This document shows, one piece after another, positions 23,758-26,070 of a stretch of DNA of 26,070 nt (the first letter of the stretch is position 1; the number at the start of each line of letters is the position of its first letter). Position numbers and translations under genes: made by a program. Below the pieces are notes generated by a model. The model saw nothing but the letters and a program-made list of their open reading frames with translations. It had not been told where the DNA came from and ran no database searches. Origin of the DNA: G039029935 sp039029935 (GTDB lineage Bacteria > Chloroflexota > Anaerolineae > Caldilineales > Caldilineaceae). The stretch spans positions 1 through 26,070 of the forward strand of contig JBCCFC010000014.1 in the NCBI GenBank assembly GCA_039029935.1, written 5' to 3'.

Positions 23758-23760
23758 GAT

Positions 23761-24785
23761 CTACCCTTTCACCGCACCGACCAACAGACCACGCGCAATA
23801 TACCGTTCCATCAAAATTGCCATAAAAATCACTGGCACAATCATAATCAAGATTAGCACTGACATATACCACCACTGTGGTCCACGTGTGGCGTTTTGTG
23901 CAGCGACCGTTAATGGCATGGTCTGCGCCTGTGAACTGGAAAGGAAGAGTGCCAGCAGGTATTCATTCCAGGCAAAGACCAACACAAACAGGAACGTTGC
24001 CACCAACCCAGGCACGGATAATGGCAGGACGATGGTGCTGAAGATGCGGAAACGCGATGCACCATCAATGGCCGCGCTTTCTTCAAGCTCAATGGGAATA
24101 GACTCAAAGTAATCGCGCAGCAGCCAGACCACGATGGGCAAATTGACCGCAACATAGGTGATGATGATGCGGTGCGGGTATCAAGCAAACCGAGTTGTTG
24201 AAAGAGCAGATAGATGGGAATGACAACGGCGACGGGCGGAAGGATGCGTTGCGAGATCATCCAGAAGGCAATGTCATTGTTGGCGAGAGAACGCTTGAAA
24301 CGTCGTCCGATGGTCTATGCCATGATAAGAAAAAGAACCAGAGCGGCTACAACAGCCAGATACCAAGGCACACCGTGGATGATGGCAGCAATGGTCAGCA
24401 ACATACAAAGAATGAAGATGCCGATGACATCAAGTTTGGGGCGATATTCAAAGCGGACAAGGGCGTAAGCTGCCGCAGTTCCCAACAACAGGGCGATGGC
24501 TGAACTGACTAGCCCGATGATGAGCGTGTTGATGTAGGGACGTACGGTATCGTTCCAGACATCGACAAAGATGTAGGTCCAAGCGTGGTTGGATGGTTGA
24601 AAATCCACAAAGGGCATATAGACAGGCCCAGAATTAACGTCCAAAGGCAATTTGAACGATGTCACCACCAGCCAGTAGAGCGGGAAGAGAACGATAAATG
24701 CCCATATCCCCAACATGAGATACGATAGCGTCATTTGAAAAGGGGATGGGCGAAAGAGTGAACGGCGTTTGAAAAATGCAGACAT
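23761..24785 (-). pseudogene. Sugar ABC transporter permease (MalG/UgpE type), interrupted by a stop and a frameshift
   Basis: The frame begins MSAFFKRRSLFRPSPFQMTL after an AGGAGGGG ribosome site and runs through three helices to LVLFLIMA. It meets an in-frame TAG (24315-24317) and continues in the same frame as TIGRRFKRSLANNDIAFWMI and SQRILPPVAVVIPIYLLFQQ. A one-base loss near 24165-24170 then shifts the frame. The remainder reads MPIVVWLLRDYFESIPIE, the EAA loop EESAAIDGASRFRIFSTIVLP and the last two helices to GLLVGAVKG. Together these give a full carbohydrate-import permease. It overlaps the end of the preceding permease fragment at the ribosome site, 2 nt after its stop. Two assembly errors remain possible, but decay fits the neighbours. 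Confidence 0.85.
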
Positions 24786-24787
24786 GG

Positions 24788-25129
24788 TTATGTTCCCCTC
24801 CTAATGGCATCCGTCACACGGCTGCGGACAAGATTGACAAAGGCTATGCTTAACACGGTGACAAGCAATAGCAGAATGTAGGCGACAGCGGCAGAGCTGC
24901 CGATATCCAGCGTCCGCCAAGCGATAAATGAATGCAGTGTCAACGACTCGGTTGCCGTCCCCGGACCACCGTTGGTCAAGACCTGTGGGAGGTCCACAAT
25001 CTTGAAGGCTTCAATCATGCGAATAACGTAGCCCGTCCATTCTGGGTGGGGGCTTGCTGTTACGCGTGACTTTTGCTTTTTTGCCAAAAAAGATAGCTGC
25101 TCATATTTGGATATGCTGCGTGAGGGCAT
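24788..25129 (-). pseudogene. 3' fragment of a sugar ABC transporter permease (MalF/UgpA type)
   Basis: Only the last about 80 residues, from about YVIRMIEAFKIVDLPQVLT (near 25015) through TNGGPGTATESLTLHSFI to the final helix and VRSRVTDAIRR, match the C-terminus of MalF-type permeases. The first five helices and the EAA loop are missing. The frame upstream (MPSRSISKYEQLSFLAKKQK) resembles nothing in the family and overlaps an inverted repeat at 25099-25129. The gene has been truncated near 25025-25050. It is followed by the MalG-type pseudogene. Confidence 0.82.
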
Positions 25130-25256
25130 AGTTTGCGATTAAGACCTTCGGGAGGTGCGCGCAAAATCTGCATTTACCAGTGAAACTCGATGCGCACCTC
25201 CCGAAGGTCTGGCCCAGTCTCGAAGCTCACATGATGCCCTCACGCAGTATATGAGC
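25099..25256. repeat. Outer inverted repeat enclosing copy 2
   Basis: TGCGTGAGGGCAT (25117-25129) pairs with ATGCCCTCACGCA (25234-25246). The match extends as GCTCATAT (25099-25106) with ATATGAGC (25249-25256), after a 9-10 nt insertion on the left side. It brackets the 69-bp palindrome with unlike spacers. It may be a composite element or the scar of a deletion. Confidence 0.65.
25142..25210. repeat. 69-bp dispersed palindromic repeat, copy 2
   Basis: AGACCTTCGGGAGGTGCGC (25142-25160) is an exact inverse of 25192-25210, with a 31-nt loop. The outer 15 nt equal those of copy 1 (715-783); positions 16-19 of the arm differ but remain paired. It lies just upstream of the truncated permease, inside a second, wider inverted repeat. 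Confidence 0.9.
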
Positions 25257-25269
25257 TAAGATAATCTTG

Positions 25270-25283
25270 TGAAAACGGTTACA
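25270..25283. promoter_or_regulatory. Candidate LacI-family operator
   Basis: TGAAAACGGTTACA is a 14-bp dyad centred on CG, matching its own inverse at 10 of 14 positions. It fits the general pattern TGWAAMCGKTTWCA bound by many LacI-type sugar regulators. It lies upstream of the sugar permease remains and just downstream of the fucosidase gene, where a promoter of the transporter operon would be expected. Confidence 0.4.
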
Positions 25284-25363
25284 GAGTGGATTGTATATAA
25301 AACGAGCAAATCTGCCAAAAGCAATGGTGAGTAAGGTTCACTTGCGCTGAGGTGTCTAAACAG

Positions 25364-26070
25364 TTATGCTAAATCCTCTGTTTGCCCACCAGAGGAATCG
25401 GGTGCTTCTGCTGTCATTTCGGGATAAGGTCTTGCCTCTGTCGGAAAGCCATCACGTCGCAAAATCTCACCCACTGCGCGCAATTGAGATGCATCATATG
25501 CGTCAATCGAACCATCCTCCAGAGGCCCTGTATTGAGCAAAAGGTTACACTTTCGCCCCCATGCATACGCCAACATATCCACAATCTCTGCTGCCGTGCG
25601 ATGACGACCATCATCATATTTGTTATAGCCCCAAATTTTTGGTTGCATCGTATCACACAGTTCGCCATACTTGTCTTTGTTGCGATCCCATGCGGTTTGC
25701 GCAACCTCTGCGCTCTGCCCATTCAGTCGATGCGCCAACGAAAACGCGTTGCGCTCCGGTGTCGCAAAGTCTTCATCACCATTTGCCCCTTGTTTAAATG
25801 AGATCAGACATTGCGGTTGGAGCGAGCGTACCAGTGCATAGGTTTCCTCAATCGGAAAGAGCTCAGGGCGGTGATAGTAGCCCATCACAGGGTCAAACCA
25901 GATGCCAGCCAGTGGTCCATATTGGGTGAGCAGTTCACGAATTTGGTTGTGAACAAAGTTGATATAGCAGCAATTCCCGCAACCAGAGGTAGAAGGGAGA
26001 AACTTTCGCGAATAGAGCAAGGGTTCTGATGCGTATAAGGGTCATATAGGATTATAAAGAGGATGTTTCA
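25364..26070 (-). pseudogene. GH29 alpha-L-fucosidase-like protein, 5' part outside window, in-frame TGA
   Basis: The intact frame below 26041 reads PLYASEPLLYSRKFLPST, then INFVHNQIRELLTQYGPLAG and IWFDPVMGYYHRPELFP, where the WFD Asp is at the position of the GH29 nucleophile. ISFKQGANGDEDFATPERN and WGRKCNLLLNTGPLEDGSID follow, and the latter is typical of GH29 C-terminal catalytic-domain ends. It would release alpha-linked fucose from glycans. An in-frame TGA lies at 26042-26044, and the bases beyond it (KHPLYNPI) continue plausibly in the same frame. The gene is therefore either a pseudogene or carries a sequencing error. It belongs with the decayed sugar transporter downstream. Confidence 0.8.

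Noticed and set aside
24315..24317. TAG as a recoded (readthrough) codon in the MalG-type permease
   Set aside because: A frameshift follows in the same gene and neighbouring genes are also damaged, and TAG ends several intact genes in the window; decay or read error is simpler.

Overview
The window looks like a bacterial chromosome segment, most likely Chloroflexota (Anaerolineae-like). That placement is inference: it rests on the lipoprotein with an Ala/Glu/Pro-rich linker, two GT39-type membrane glycosyltransferases, the nitrite/sulfite reductase + TrpD2 cluster and the abundance of small palindromic elements. There is no rRNA, tRNA or other phylogenetic marker. No rRNA, tRNA or CRISPR array was seen.

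Layout. (1) 1-462: start of a response regulator with a C-terminal coiled coil, minus strand, cut by the window edge. (2) 791-4872: two divergent polytopic glycosyltransferases. (3) 5322-9664: a peptide-type ABC importer, lipoprotein plus two permeases without ATPase genes, followed by a cytoplasmic sulfite-oxidase-family molybdoenzyme (9720-10853). (4) 10860-11460: a wrecked OmpR-type response regulator containing a 103-bp MITE. (5) 11552-14093: potA and potB of a polyamine-type importer, with no potC or potD. (6) 14242-18149: an AT-rich two-gene restriction-modification island (PD-(D/E)XK nuclease and gamma-class adenine methyltransferase), then about 760 bp of AT-rich non-coding DNA with hairpins and one good terminator. 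(7) 18912-23652: an operon of siroheme nitrite/sulfite reductase, a conserved unknown, TrpD2 and a precorrin-2 dehydrogenase-like protein. (8) 23761-26070: remains of a sugar utilisation cluster, a permease with a stop and a frameshift, a permease fragment and a GH29 fucosidase with an in-frame stop.

How the parts work together. The reductase operon is the most coherent unit. The precorrin-2 dehydrogenase homologue would supply a step toward siroheme, the cofactor of the reductase, while TrpD2 and the 203-aa protein have no assigned role there. The restriction island sits where potC/potD would be expected, and the pathways on either side of the window (polyamine uptake, sugar uptake, one two-component regulator) look incomplete or decayed.

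The most striking structure is outside the genes. Nearly every gene boundary carries a long inverted repeat, most without a U-tract, and most with arms unique to that site. Several are built from short tandem copies that are then mirrored. One family is clearly dispersed: two 69-bp palindromes 24 kb apart share a 15-nt core, an identical 31-nt loop length and mostly compensated arm changes. A separate 103-bp MITE has 18-bp terminal inverted repeats and a TAAA target duplication, and its removal restores the reading frame of the interrupted regulator.
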